Positions 1 to 6,772 of a stretch of 8,136 nt of DNA are shown in pieces. The DNA comes from Comamonadaceae bacterium (lineage in GTDB: Bacteria > Pseudomonadota > Gammaproteobacteria > Burkholderiales > Burkholderiaceae_C), in contig CANCCE010000123.1 in NCBI GenBank assembly GCA_947374505.1, forward strand, positions 1 to 8,136, written 5' to 3'. Under the pieces are notes generated by a model. It was not told the DNA's origin. It did not search any database and saw nothing but the letters and a program-made list of their open reading frames with translations. Both the position numbers and the translations under genes were made by a program. Every line of letters begins with the position of its first letter. The stretch's first letter is position 1.

Positions 1-360
1 TACACGCACTCGCTGGGGCAAGCCTGCCGCGATACCGATTTACCGCTGTTGCCAGGTGTCGCCACCGGCAGCGAGATCATGGCCGCGCAAGAAGATGGCT
101 TCACCGAACTCAAGTTTTTCCCGGCCATGCAAGCAGGCGGACCGGCCATGCTCAAAGCGTGGGGCGGACCTTTTGGCGACGTCAAGTTTTGCCCCACCGG
201 TGGCGTCAGCTTGGCCAATGCCGCTGAGTTTTTAGCCCTCAGCAACGTGGTGTGTGTTGGTGGTTCCTGGCTCACGCCTGCTGATGCCGTGGCCCACGGC
301 GATTGGGCACGCATCACGGCGCTGGCGCTTGAAGCCAGTCAGCTAAAGCGCGGTAGCTGA
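1..360 (+). CDS. eda: 2-dehydro-3-deoxy-phosphogluconate (KDPG) aldolase, C-terminal part
   Basis: The reading frame is open from base 1 to a TGA at 358-360. It gives the last 119 residues of a protein that is normally about 210 long, so the start and roughly the first 90 residues lie upstream of the window. KDPG aldolase splits 2-dehydro-3-deoxy-6-phosphogluconate into pyruvate and glyceraldehyde-3-phosphate, the last step of the Entner-Doudoroff pathway, in the cytoplasm. Seen here: the PGVAT segment, the Schiff-base lysine in ELKFFPA (codon 112-114), the phosphate-binding CPTGG segment around 190-205, and the C-terminal VCVGGSWL motif. These follow the family order closely. The catalytic glutamate of the N-terminal half cannot be checked. 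The gene converges with gloA across a 16-base gap with no clear terminator hairpin. The usual partner edd (6-phosphogluconate dehydratase) may lie upstream, but this is not visible. Confidence 0.95.
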   Translation, partial: YTHSLGQACRDTDLPLLPGVATGSEIMAAQEDGFTELKFFPAMQAGGPAMLKAWGGPFGDVKFCPTGGVSLANAAEFLALSNVVCVGGSWLTPADAVAHGDWARITALALEASQLKRGS

Positions 361-376
361 GGCAACCGTATTCGAC

Positions 377-787
377 TTAACGCAAGCCAGCGCCGTCGGC
401 GTCTTCCTTGCGCTCGATGAGTTCAATTTTATAACCGTCCGGGTCCGTCACAAACGCAATGACCGTCTTGCCGCCTTTGACCGGGCCGGCTTCGCGTGTC
501 ACGTTGCCGCCTGAGGCTTTGATCTTCTCGCAGGCCGCGAGAGCGTCTGGCACGCCTAGGGCAATGTGGCCGTAGGCCGTGCCCATTTCGTATTGATCGA
601 TACCGTGGTTGTAGGTCAGCTCCAGTTCCGCGTGATCTGGATTGCTGCCGTAGCCGAGGAAGGCCAAACTGTATTTGTACTCTGGGTTCTCTGAAGTGCG
701 CAACAGTTTCATGCCCAAGATGTCGGTGTAAAAATCAATCGAGCGTTGCAGGTTGCCGACGCGTAGCATGGTGTGAAGAAGTCGCAT
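377..787 (-). CDS. gloA: Lactoylglutathione lyase (glyoxalase I, Ni-dependent type)
   Basis: This 136-residue protein converts the hemithioacetal of methylglyoxal and glutathione into S-lactoylglutathione, a cytoplasmic detoxification step. The length matches E. coli GloA (135). All four metal ligands fall at the expected positions: H5 (MRLLHTM), E56 (ELELTYNHG), H74 (AYGHIAL) and E122 (GYKIELIE). The short form lacks the insertions typical of Zn-type enzymes, so a Ni/Co preference is inferred. The frame stays open for 22 codons upstream, to 853, but that extension (MPHNCHVRR...) does not resemble the family. The ATG at 787 has an AGGAG ribosome site six bases upstream and begins exactly with the family N-terminus, so it was chosen. 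The gene is monocistronic: convergent with eda and divergent from the phosphodiesterase gene. Confidence 0.95.
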   Translation of the reverse strand: MRLLHTMLRVGNLQRSIDFYTDILGMKLLRTSENPEYKYSLAFLGYGSNPDHAELELTYNHGIDQYEMGTAYGHIALGVPDALAACEKIKASGGNVTREAGPVKGGKTVIAFVTDPDGYKIELIERKEDADGAGLR

Positions 788-884
788 GGGGAGCTCCTGA
801 GAAAAGTGTAAAAAATCAACGCAAGGCCTGCGCACGTGACAATTGTGGGGCAAGCTGCTTTGTCTGTGCTTTTGAACGGGTGTT
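788..884. promoter_or_regulatory. Divergent intergenic region gloA / phosphodiesterase
   Basis: These 97 bases must hold the promoters of two divergent genes. The minus strand has a -35-like TTGTCA (837-842), but no convincing -10 hexamer follows at normal spacing. It overlaps a perfect 8-base palindrome, ACAATTGT, at 839-846. No clear promoter for the rightward gene was found. The role is inferred from gene orientation alone. Confidence 0.3.
794..798 (-). promoter_or_regulatory. Ribosome binding site of gloA
   Basis: On the minus strand this reads AGGAG, six bases before the ATG at 787. It decides the gloA start in favour of the 136-residue product rather than the longer open frame that begins at 853. 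Confidence 0.8.
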
Positions 885-1838
885 ATGAAAATTCTTATAT
901 TTGCATTGCTGTGCCTGTCAGGTACGGCACACGCTTTTGATCTTCAAGCGCACCGGGGCGGTCGCGGCCTGCATCCTGAGAACACGCTGACGGCGTTTGA
1001 GTCTGCTGTGCGTCTGGGCGTTACCACCCTGGAGCTAGATGTCGCCATCACTGCTGATGGCGTTCCCGTGGTCTCGCACGACAGCGCACTTAATCCTTTC
1101 CTCACGCGCGATGCCCGCGGCAAGTGGTTGTCGTCGCCGGGGCCGCTGATCCATTTGTTGACCCTCGCACAATTACAAACGTTTGACGTTGGGCGACTTC
1201 AGCCGGGCAGTGCCTATGCGCGTGAATTCATGCAGCAGCAAGCGGCCGATGGTGAGCGTGTGCCGACTTTGGCGGCGGTTTTTGAGCGCGTCAAAACGCT
1301 GGGCTCCGGCCACTTGAACTTCAATATTGAAACCAAGCTGAATCCGAACGCACCTGGCGACACCTTGGCCCCGGAGCCTTTTGTACGCGCTGTGCTGGCG
1401 GTTATCCGCCAAGCCGGTATGACTGAGCGGGTGATGCTGCAAAGCTTTGATTGGCGCACGCTGGAAGTCATTCACAGGCTCGAACCCGACATGCGGACGG
1501 CCTATCTGACCGGTACGCCGCCGGCAGCGGGTAGTCCGAACGAAGCACTCTGGACGGCAGGTCGCAGACTCAGTGCGCATGACGGTTCTATGCCGAGACT
1601 GGTACGCGCTGCGGCGGGCTCTGCCCAGGGTGTCACTTGGTCACCGCATTGGAAAAGGCTGGATCCGGATCAGTTGAAACAAGCACAGGCTTTGGGTTTG
1701 TCGGTGGTGCCGTGGACGGTGAATCAGCGGGTTGACATGCAGCGCCTGATGGACTGGGGCGTTGACGGTCTCATCACCGATTACCCGGATCGCTTGCGTG
1801 AGGTGATGGCTGCCCGCGGCATGGAATTGCCGCGTTAA
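885..1838 (+). CDS. Secreted glycerophosphodiester phosphodiesterase (GlpQ-like)
   Basis: This 317-residue enzyme hydrolyses glycerophosphodiesters, the deacylated phospholipids, to glycerol-3-phosphate and an alcohol. Residues 1-17 form a Sec signal peptide (a lysine, a hydrophobic run, then AHA before FDLQ), so the mature enzyme should be periplasmic. The GDPD TIM-barrel motifs are present in order: HRGG with catalytic H23 and R24, PENT with E32, LELDV with metal ligands E50 and D52, SHD with the second catalytic histidine H65, NIETK with E149 and K151, and the C-terminal DGLITDYPDRL. The family is usually Ca- or Mg-dependent. E. coli GlpQ is somewhat longer (about 358), and family members are often called by the general name. 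The ATG at 885 fits the signal peptide, although the ribosome site (ACGGG) is weak. The gene ends tail to tail with the LysR gene, sharing TTAA. Confidence 0.93.
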   Translation: MKILIFALLCLSGTAHAFDLQAHRGGRGLHPENTLTAFESAVRLGVTTLELDVAITADGVPVVSHDSALNPFLTRDARGKWLSSPGPLIHLLTLAQLQTFDVGRLQPGSAYAREFMQQQAADGERVPTLAAVFERVKTLGSGHLNFNIETKLNPNAPGDTLAPEPFVRAVLAVIRQAGMTERVMLQSFDWRTLEVIHRLEPDMRTAYLTGTPPAAGSPNEALWTAGRRLSAHDGSMPRLVRAAAGSAQGVTWSPHWKRLDPDQLKQAQALGLSVVPWTVNQRVDMQRLMDWGVDGLITDYPDRLREVMAARGMELPR

Positions 1839-2719
1839 CCGAAGTGTTTCAGGACCAATTCGCGCAGCAGTTCGCTGGCATAGCGGCTCAAGCGTGTGGC
1901 AGGTCTGGCGGCGGGGACGGCCAGCACCAGTTTGTTGCGCATCACCGGGGCGTGAATGGCTGCGACATGCAAGGGCTCGGTGTAGATCCAAGCCTTCACG
2001 GCGCTGACCGGCAGGATGGTGTCGACCAACCCGCGTGCCACGAGAGACAAGACCGTCTGCACTGATTCCGCTTCGGCCCAGAGATTCAGCGGCAAGCCGC
2101 GCGGTGCGGTGTGCGACTCGAGCAGCTGCCTGAGCGCATGTGGCCCGCTTGGCATCACCAAGCTACGCTGGACCGCCTCGGTGAGGCGGATTTTGGCCGG
2201 CAAAGGCTTGGCGCTGACCAGTACCATCGGCTCACGCACCAAGGTTTCCAGTAGAAGCTGAGGTGAATGCGCGGGGTCGAAAATGATCGCCAAATCAGCT
2301 CTTCCAGCCAGCAGCATTTCACGCAGGCGAATGCTCAAACCTTCGACCACGGTGATGGCGGCATCAGGGAATTCTGTGTGAAAACGTTCGACCAAATCTG
2401 CTGTGAGTACATGCGCCACGCGCGGCGGCAGACCCACGGTGAGTCGGCCACGTGGACTGAGTTGGCGCTCCCGCATGTCGACTTGTGCACGCTCGGCTAA
2501 GTCAAAAATTCCGCGTGCATGCGCTAGCAAGGCTGCCCCGGCTTCGGTGGTTTGGGCGCCGCGACCATGGCGTTCTAACAAGCGTTGGCCGATGTCTGCC
2601 TCTAACAGCAAGACCTGCCGGCTCAGTGCCGGTTGCGACAGGTTCAGCGCCGCAGCGGCGCGACTGAAACTACCGGCCTCGGCCACTGCCGCAAAGTATT
2701 GAAGACGCGTCAGGTCCAT
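1835..2719 (-). CDS. LysR-family transcriptional regulator
   Basis: This is a 294-residue regulator of standard LysR length. Residues 1-60 form the winged helix-turn-helix, with the typical start MDLTRLQYFAAVAEAGSFSR and recognition helix LSQPALSRQV (28-37). A linker helix follows, then a periplasmic-binding-protein-like effector domain (about 90-290) starting at GRLTVGLPP and containing the LLAGRADLAI strand. LysR proteins commonly activate a divergently transcribed gene set when a small, often aromatic or carboxylate, coinducer binds, and they repress their own gene. The next gene starts 113 bases away in the opposite direction, so the lactonase/SDR/Bug operon is the likely target (inference from layout). 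The effector cannot be deduced. The ATG at 2719 gives the full conserved N-terminus. The stop overlaps that of the phosphodiesterase gene. Confidence 0.95.
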   Translation of the reverse strand: MDLTRLQYFAAVAEAGSFSRAAAALNLSQPALSRQVLLLEADIGQRLLERHGRGAQTTEAGAALLAHARGIFDLAERAQVDMRERQLSPRGRLTVGLPPRVAHVLTADLVERFHTEFPDAAITVVEGLSIRLREMLLAGRADLAIIFDPAHSPQLLLETLVREPMVLVSAKPLPAKIRLTEAVQRSLVMPSGPHALRQLLESHTAPRGLPLNLWAEAESVQTVLSLVARGLVDTILPVSAVKAWIYTEPLHVAAIHAPVMRNKLVLAVPAARPATRLSRYASELLRELVLKHFG

Positions 2720-2832
2720 GTCGTGTCGAAGGTGTTTTTGGCTGATAGCAGCTATTTGAAAAAAGCATCGCTAAAGTGCGCAATTATGCCGACAATTATT
2801 CGATCCAAACCAACGAACCTTTCATCCAACCC
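2720..2832. promoter_or_regulatory. Divergent LysR/operon control region
   Basis: This 113-base, AT-richer stretch lies between the divergent regulator and catabolic genes and is the expected LysR binding region. Two structures can be seen: the palindrome ATAGC-A-GCTAT at 2745-2755, with perfect five-base arms, and a direct repeat CAATTAT at 2781-2787 and 2793-2799 (12-base period, about one helical turn). A -35-like TTGAAA sits at 2756-2761, but a matching -10 at normal spacing is poor; AATTAT at 2782-2787 needs a 20-base spacer. A classic T-N11-A LysR box was not found with certainty. The assignment is inferred from layout and these repeats. Confidence 0.45.
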
Positions 2833-3711
2833 ATGACGACAAACGCCGAACAAGCCGTGCTCACGTACAACCTGAATCCATCGACACCCAGCCTGAAGTT
2901 GCCTGCCGGGGCTTGCGACAGCCACGTGCATGTGTTCGGGCCTGCGGCGCAATTTCCGTTTGCCGCCAACCGTAACTTCACCCCTGTGGATGCGCCCAAG
3001 GAAAAACTCTTTGCCTTGCATCACCACCTCGGCATCGAACGCTGTGTGATCGTCCAGTCGGCCGTGCACGGCTTTGACAACCGTGCTGTTGAAGATGCGA
3101 TTCAGGCCGGCGGTGGCCATTACCTTGGTGTGGCGCTGGTGCCTGTCAATGTGGCCGATGCTGAACTCCAACGTCTGGCGGCTGCGGGTTTTCGGGGCGT
3201 GCGTTTCAATTTCATGAAGCACTTGGCAGCTGCCGCAACGCCAGAGGAAGTGGCAGCGCTCACACTGCGGCTCAAACCTTTCGGCCTGCACTTGCAAGTG
3301 CATTTTGAAAGCAGCCTGATTCACAGCCTGGCCGCACCGTTGTCCCGCAGTGTTGTGCCGGTGGTCATTGACCACATGGGCCGTGTCGATGCTGCGCTGG
3401 GCACAGATGGTGCTGACTTTGCCGCGCTCATGATGCTGCTGCGCAACCCCTTGTTTCGCGTCAAGGTGAGCGGCATTGACCGGATCGATCCGACGCCACC
3501 TTATGTCGATGGCGTGCGTTTCGCCAACACGCTGGTCCAAGCCTTCCCCGATCAATGTGTCTGGGGCACCGATTGGCCGCATCCGAACCACACGCATGTG
3601 CCTGACGACGGCATGCTGGTGGATCGGTTGACCGCTATCGCCCCAAGCCCGGAATTGCTCGACAAGTTGCTGGTTCGCAACCCGCAAGCCCTTTATCAAT
3701 TCACCGTTTAA
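2833..3711 (+). CDS. Amidohydrolase-family lactonase, LigI (2-pyrone-4,6-dicarboxylate hydrolase)-like
   Basis: This is a 292-residue protein of the amidohydrolase-2 superfamily (TIM barrel, cytoplasmic), close in size to PDC hydrolase LigI (about 293). Seen: the HxH pair in CDSHVHVFGP (H31, H33), the DAPKEKLFALHHHLG segment, RGVRFNF (R121, R124), VIDHMGR (H181, R184), DRIDP (R217) and GTDWPHPN with catalytic D247. LigI-type enzymes open a lactone ring using this set of residues without a bound metal. Positions that contact the substrate carboxylates in LigI, as I recall them, differ here: F49 for Tyr, A77 for Ser, H130 for Arg, and H157 for Tyr. The exact substrate is therefore doubtful, and a related lactone (for example a muconolactone-type or sugar lactone) is possible. 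The frame is also open from a GTG at 2776. The ATG at 2833 was preferred because it gives the family length and N-terminus, although neither start has a clear ribosome site. It is the first gene of the operon divergent from lysR. Confidence 0.85.
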   Translation: MTTNAEQAVLTYNLNPSTPSLKLPAGACDSHVHVFGPAAQFPFAANRNFTPVDAPKEKLFALHHHLGIERCVIVQSAVHGFDNRAVEDAIQAGGGHYLGVALVPVNVADAELQRLAAAGFRGVRFNFMKHLAAAATPEEVAALTLRLKPFGLHLQVHFESSLIHSLAAPLSRSVVPVVIDHMGRVDAALGTDGADFAALMMLLRNPLFRVKVSGIDRIDPTPPYVDGVRFANTLVQAFPDQCVWGTDWPHPNHTHVPDDGMLVDRLTAIAPSPELLDKLLVRNPQALYQFTV

Positions 3712-3734
3712 CACTCACCAAGGAACACTCAGAC

Positions 3735-4577
3735 ATGACCACCACTTCAACGCCAGCACCTGGTTCATCGACCCGTGGCCAAGGTCGGCTTGCCGGCAAA
3801 GTCGCTCTCATCACCGGTGCCGGATCGGTCGGCCCCGGCTGGGGCAACGGTCGTGCCATGGCGGTTCGATTTGCAGAAGAGGGTGCCCGCATTTTTGCGG
3901 TCGACCGCGAAGCCTCGGCTCTCACAGAAACAGCGCAGCGCGTGGCCGATGCCGGCGGTGTACTGGTCACCGGTTTGTGCGACGTGACGCAAGCTGCGTC
4001 AATCGAGGCCATGGTCAAGGCTTGCATTGCCGAGTACGGCCGCATTGATATTCTGATCAACAACGTGGGTGGTTCGGCCAAGGGCGGTCCGATTGAGATG
4101 AGTGAAGAAGTCTGGGATGCGCAGATCGACCACAACCTCAAAAGCGTCTTTCTCACCTGCAAGTACGTGTTGCCGCACATGCTGGCCCAAGGTGGTGGCA
4201 CCATCGTCAACATGTCTTCGACTTCGGCTACGCGCTGGACGGGTGCTGCGCAGATTGCCTACGCTGCCACCAAGGCCGCGGTGATTCAGTTCTCGCGCGT
4301 GTTGGCCGTGCAATATGCCAAGCAGGGCATTCGGGTGAACACTGTGGTGCCTGGCCAATTGCACACGCCGATGGTGGAAGTAAGGCTGGCCGGGCAACGT
4401 GCAGGCGGCGATACCGAAGCCTTGCTGCGCCAGCGCCAAGCGCGCATTCCGCTGCCCTTCATGGGTGACGGTCGCGACACGGCCAACGCCGCCCTCTTTT
4501 TGGCCAGTGACGAATCACGCTTTGTCACAGGTACCGAGATTGTGGTTGACGGCGGCATGTCCGTGCGCTGCGACTGA
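3735..4577 (+). CDS. Short-chain dehydrogenase/reductase (SDR), NAD-type classical
   Basis: This 280-residue classical SDR oxidises an alcohol or reduces a ketone with a nicotinamide cofactor. The Rossmann fold starts after a 20-residue polar N-terminal extension. Seen: TGAGSVGPGWGNG (28-39, the glycine-rich cofactor loop, a few residues longer than the usual TGxxxGxG), D57 at the end of the second strand (AVDRE), which favours NAD over NADP, CDV (82-84), NNVGG (109-113), N134 of the catalytic tetrad, a Ser/Thr cluster at 161-164, YAATK with Y176 and K180, and a C-terminal VDGG (271-274). An AAGGA ribosome site lies 10 bases before the ATG. The gene starts 23 bases after the lactonase and is followed 28 bases later by the Bug gene, which argues for co-transcription. 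The substrate is unknown. A hydroxy acid or cyclic alcohol upstream of the lactone step would fit the layout (inference). Confidence 0.93.
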   Translation: MTTTSTPAPGSSTRGQGRLAGKVALITGAGSVGPGWGNGRAMAVRFAEEGARIFAVDREASALTETAQRVADAGGVLVTGLCDVTQAASIEAMVKACIAEYGRIDILINNVGGSAKGGPIEMSEEVWDAQIDHNLKSVFLTCKYVLPHMLAQGGGTIVNMSSTSATRWTGAAQIAYAATKAAVIQFSRVLAVQYAKQGIRVNTVVPGQLHTPMVEVRLAGQRAGGDTEALLRQRQARIPLPFMGDGRDTANAALFLASDESRFVTGTEIVVDGGMSVRCD

Positions 4578-4605
4578 TATTATTTTGATAAAAACGAGGT
4601 TACAC

Positions 4606-5616
4606 ATGACAATTTCGCCCCCTTCTTTGAGTCGTCCAATTGGCTACAAGCGCCGTGCCTTAGGCACCGCTTTGACGGTGCTGCTCACGGCAATGGCTTT
4701 CAGTTTGCCGGCGGCCGCGCAGTCGAGCATCACGCGTCTGGTCGTTGCGTTTCCACCGGGTGGTCCGGTTGACTTTGTCGCGCGCACGATGGCTGAGACG
4801 CTCGGCAAAGAGCTCGGTCACCAAGTGATTGTCGAAAACAAAGCCGGCGGCAATGGGGCCATTGCCGCCGAATTTGTGATGCGCGCCACGCCCGACGCCA
4901 GCACCTTGTGGCTGACCAGCGTGGGTGCAGTCGCCATCAACCCTGCGCTGTATGACAAATTGGCTTACGACCCACAGCGCGACCTGGCGCCAGTCTCTTT
5001 GGTGGTCAACAACGTCGAGGTGCTGGTGGTTGGCGCCAACGTACCGTTCGCCAACGGCGCTGAGCTGGTGGCAGCGAGTCGTGTGGCCGGCAGCAAGCCG
5101 CTGGCGATGGCGTCATCGGGTACCGGCAGCGTGCCACATCTGGCGACGGAACTGCTGAACGACGCCGCCAAAATCAACCTCTTGCATGTGCCCTACAAAG
5201 GCGCAGCACCGGCTATCAACGATGTTTTAGCCGGCCACGTGACCGGATTTTTCGGTGATATTCCGGGTCTGATTTCGTACATCAATGCGGGCAAGCTGAA
5301 GGCCTTGGGCATTGCTGCGCCCAAGCGTCATCCGCTGCTGCCGAATGTTAAAACCTTCAATGAGATGGGTATTCCCGGCGTTGACTCCGACAACTGGTAT
5401 GCACTGTTCGCCGCCAAAGGCATCCCGGCTGCTGATCTGGAGCGTGTCAACCAAGCGGTGCGCCGCACGCTGAACAATGCACAGGTTCGGGCCCGACTGC
5501 AGGCCTCGGGCGCTGAGCCGTCACCTTCAACCCAGGCTGAACTCGCCGCTCTGTTGAAAAGCGATACGGCTAAATGGTCTCGCGTTGTCAAAGCTAAAAA
5601 CATCAAACCGGATTGA
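4606..5616 (+). CDS. Bug/TctC-family periplasmic solute-binding protein (first copy)
   Basis: This 336-residue extracytoplasmic binding protein belongs to the Bug (Bordetella uptake gene)/TctC family, which captures carboxylates and related small molecules for tripartite tricarboxylate transporters or for sensing. Residues 1-39 are a long Sec signal peptide (RR near 16, a hydrophobic run at 20-34, then AAAQ before SSITR). The mature part has the family motifs VVAFPPGGPVDFVAR (46-60, ligand loop), VIVENKAGGNGAIAAEFV (74-91), TSVGAVAINPALY (104-116), a Ser/Gly-rich SSGTGS loop (170-175) and HVPYKG (194-199). The start was set at the ATG at 4606, preceded by GAGG, because a longer open frame upstream overlaps the SDR gene and lacks family features. 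No TctA or TctB membrane subunit lies in the window, so the transporter partner must be encoded elsewhere. The ligand is not predictable, but a mono- or dicarboxylate tied to the operon substrate is likely. Confidence 0.93.
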   Translation: MTISPPSLSRPIGYKRRALGTALTVLLTAMAFSLPAAAQSSITRLVVAFPPGGPVDFVARTMAETLGKELGHQVIVENKAGGNGAIAAEFVMRATPDASTLWLTSVGAVAINPALYDKLAYDPQRDLAPVSLVVNNVEVLVVGANVPFANGAELVAASRVAGSKPLAMASSGTGSVPHLATELLNDAAKINLLHVPYKGAAPAINDVLAGHVTGFFGDIPGLISYINAGKLKALGIAAPKRHPLLPNVKTFNEMGIPGVDSDNWYALFAAKGIPAADLERVNQAVRRTLNNAQVRARLQASGAEPSPSTQAELAALLKSDTAKWSRVVKAKNIKPD

Positions 5617-5622
5617 ATCACC

Positions 5623-6141
5623 ATGCGTATTCCACTCGTCATCCCAGGCACAAATCCCGAGCTCGCTGCACAAGAGGCACAAATCATTGCCGAGCGCGGC
5701 CGCATTTCACAGTTGTATCGCGTCCTGCTCAACAGCCCGCCGATTGCCCACGGCTGGGAGCAAATGCTCTCTGCTGTGCGTAACCGCAACAGTATTCCGG
5801 CAGGCATTCGCGAGCTGGTCATTTTGCGCGTGGCCATCTTGAACCGCGCGCCTTATGAGTTTGATGCGCATGTGCCCCATGCGCTCGCTGCAGGCGTGTC
5901 TGCTGACGCTATTGAAGCCAGCCGCAGCCTGCCCCTGGCAGCCGATGCGCCTTTCACCGATGCCCAGCGCGTGGCGCTGCGACTGACTGACGCCATGACG
6001 CGTGACATCGACGTGCCCGATGCCTTGTACGCCGAAGTTCGCCAGCATTTCAACGCGCAAGGACAGATCGATCTAGTCGCCACCGTGGCGGCCTACAACA
6101 TGGTGTCGCGCTTTTTGGTGGCACTGCAAATTGGTCACTGA
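5623..6141 (+). CDS. Carboxymuconolactone decarboxylase (CMD)-family protein
   Basis: This 172-residue all-alpha protein of the CMD/AhpD superfamily is expected to act in the cytoplasm as an oligomer. The conserved block runs from about 63 to 98: RELVILRVAILN, then YEFDAHVPHALAAGVS with H83 and H86. The CxxC pair that gives AhpD its peroxidase activity is absent; the corresponding place reads APYEFDAH. That points to the CMD-like, non-redox branch. True 4-carboxymuconolactone decarboxylase (PcaC) is about 130 residues and sits with pca genes, which are missing here, so a related decarboxylation or hydrolysis of another ring acid is more likely than PcaC itself. The ATG is six bases after the Bug stop codon and has no strong ribosome site, so translational coupling is probable. 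The function is inferred from family and context only. Confidence 0.85.
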   Translation: MRIPLVIPGTNPELAAQEAQIIAERGRISQLYRVLLNSPPIAHGWEQMLSAVRNRNSIPAGIRELVILRVAILNRAPYEFDAHVPHALAAGVSADAIEASRSLPLAADAPFTDAQRVALRLTDAMTRDIDVPDALYAEVRQHFNAQGQIDLVATVAAYNMVSRFLVALQIGH

Positions 6142-6142
6142 C

Positions 6143-6772
6143 ATGGCGGGACATCCCCAGTTTTCGAATTTCATTCTGCTTCAGTTGACCGTCGCCCCTG
6201 TCGATACAGGTGCCGGGGCGCTCGCATCGCTGCCAGTCCGCTTTGCGAATTTTTGCGAGCAGAGCACGTTACCCTTAACTTTGCACCGTGTCGCCTGGTC
6301 GACCCCGACGCAGACGGCTTACTGCTACGCCCGACTCGTTACCCCAGCCCGACTCCCCGCAGAAGCATTGACACCGATGGTCGATTGGTGGGCCGCTGAG
6401 GGCTCGGGCTTCAGCACCGTTCGTGTTTCCAGATTAGAGACTGTCTTTGAAGCGGCAGGGCGCTCTGCCGGCGCGAGTGCAGTTTTTCACTACGCGGTAG
6501 AGATGGACCCGGAGGAAGGCTGGATGCCCGAGATTTCACGTTGGTACGACGAAGAACACATGCCGGGTCTGGCGGCGGTGGAGGGCTGTATTTTGGCGCT
6601 GCGCTTGTTGAACCACGACCACGGCCCTCTCTCGCTGGCCTGCTACGACCTTGTGACAGACAAGGCGTTGACCTCGCCGCCTTGGCTGGCGGTGCGCGGC
6701 ACGGCTTGGAGTGACATCACGCGACCGCACTTCACCAATACGATTCGCACTATGTTTGACACCAAGGCCTGA
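6143..6772 (+). CDS. Conserved protein of unknown function, EthD-like/dimeric alpha-beta barrel type
   Basis: This 209-residue protein is not one I can name. The C-terminal half (about 114-209) looks like a dimeric alpha/beta barrel (ferredoxin-like) domain: a strand (AVFHYAVEM), then RWYDEEHMPGLAAVEG (133-148), a pattern typical of EthD-like and related small barrel proteins, a strand at 149-155, another at LSLACYDL (163-170), and an end with W189 and the RPHFTNTIRTMF helix. The N-terminal half (10-100) may be a diverged second copy (FILLQLTV, then CYARLV), as in tandem barrel proteins. There is no signal peptide or membrane segment. Proteins of this fold often catalyse small steps or bind intermediates in ring-acid degradation, but no catalytic residue can be assigned. 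The ATG is one base after the CMD stop codon (TGA-C-ATG), indicating translational coupling. A TTG at 6131 would add four residues and overlap the CMD gene. Confidence 0.75.
   Translation: MAGHPQFSNFILLQLTVAPVDTGAGALASLPVRFANFCEQSTLPLTLHRVAWSTPTQTAYCYARLVTPARLPAEALTPMVDWWAAEGSGFSTVRVSRLETVFEAAGRSAGASAVFHYAVEMDPEEGWMPEISRWYDEEHMPGLAAVEGCILALRLLNHDHGPLSLACYDLVTDKALTSPPWLAVRGTAWSDITRPHFTNTIRTMFDTKA

Noticed and set aside
1173..1580. A minus-strand frame inside the phosphodiesterase gene
   Set aside because: No domain or ribosome site, and fully covered by a gene with intact catalytic motifs.
2776..2832. A GTG start for the lactonase, adding 19 residues
   Set aside because: It has no ribosome site, the extra residues do not fit the family, and it would lie within the putative promoter/direct-repeat region. 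Not fully excluded.
2752..3714. A 320-codon open frame on the minus strand, antisense to nearly the whole lactonase gene
   Set aside because: The translation is rich in His, Arg, Gln and Val with no recognisable domain, whereas the plus strand encodes a clear amidohydrolase. Such antisense frames are a by-product of GC-rich codon use.
3999..4439. A long minus-strand frame inside the SDR gene
   Set aside because: Low-complexity His/Arg-rich product without motifs; the SDR on the plus strand has complete family motifs.
4399..4605. An upstream extension of the first Bug protein that would overlap the SDR gene
   Set aside because: The extra residues resemble a frame-shifted SDR product, while the ATG at 4606 has a GAGG site and starts a proper signal peptide.
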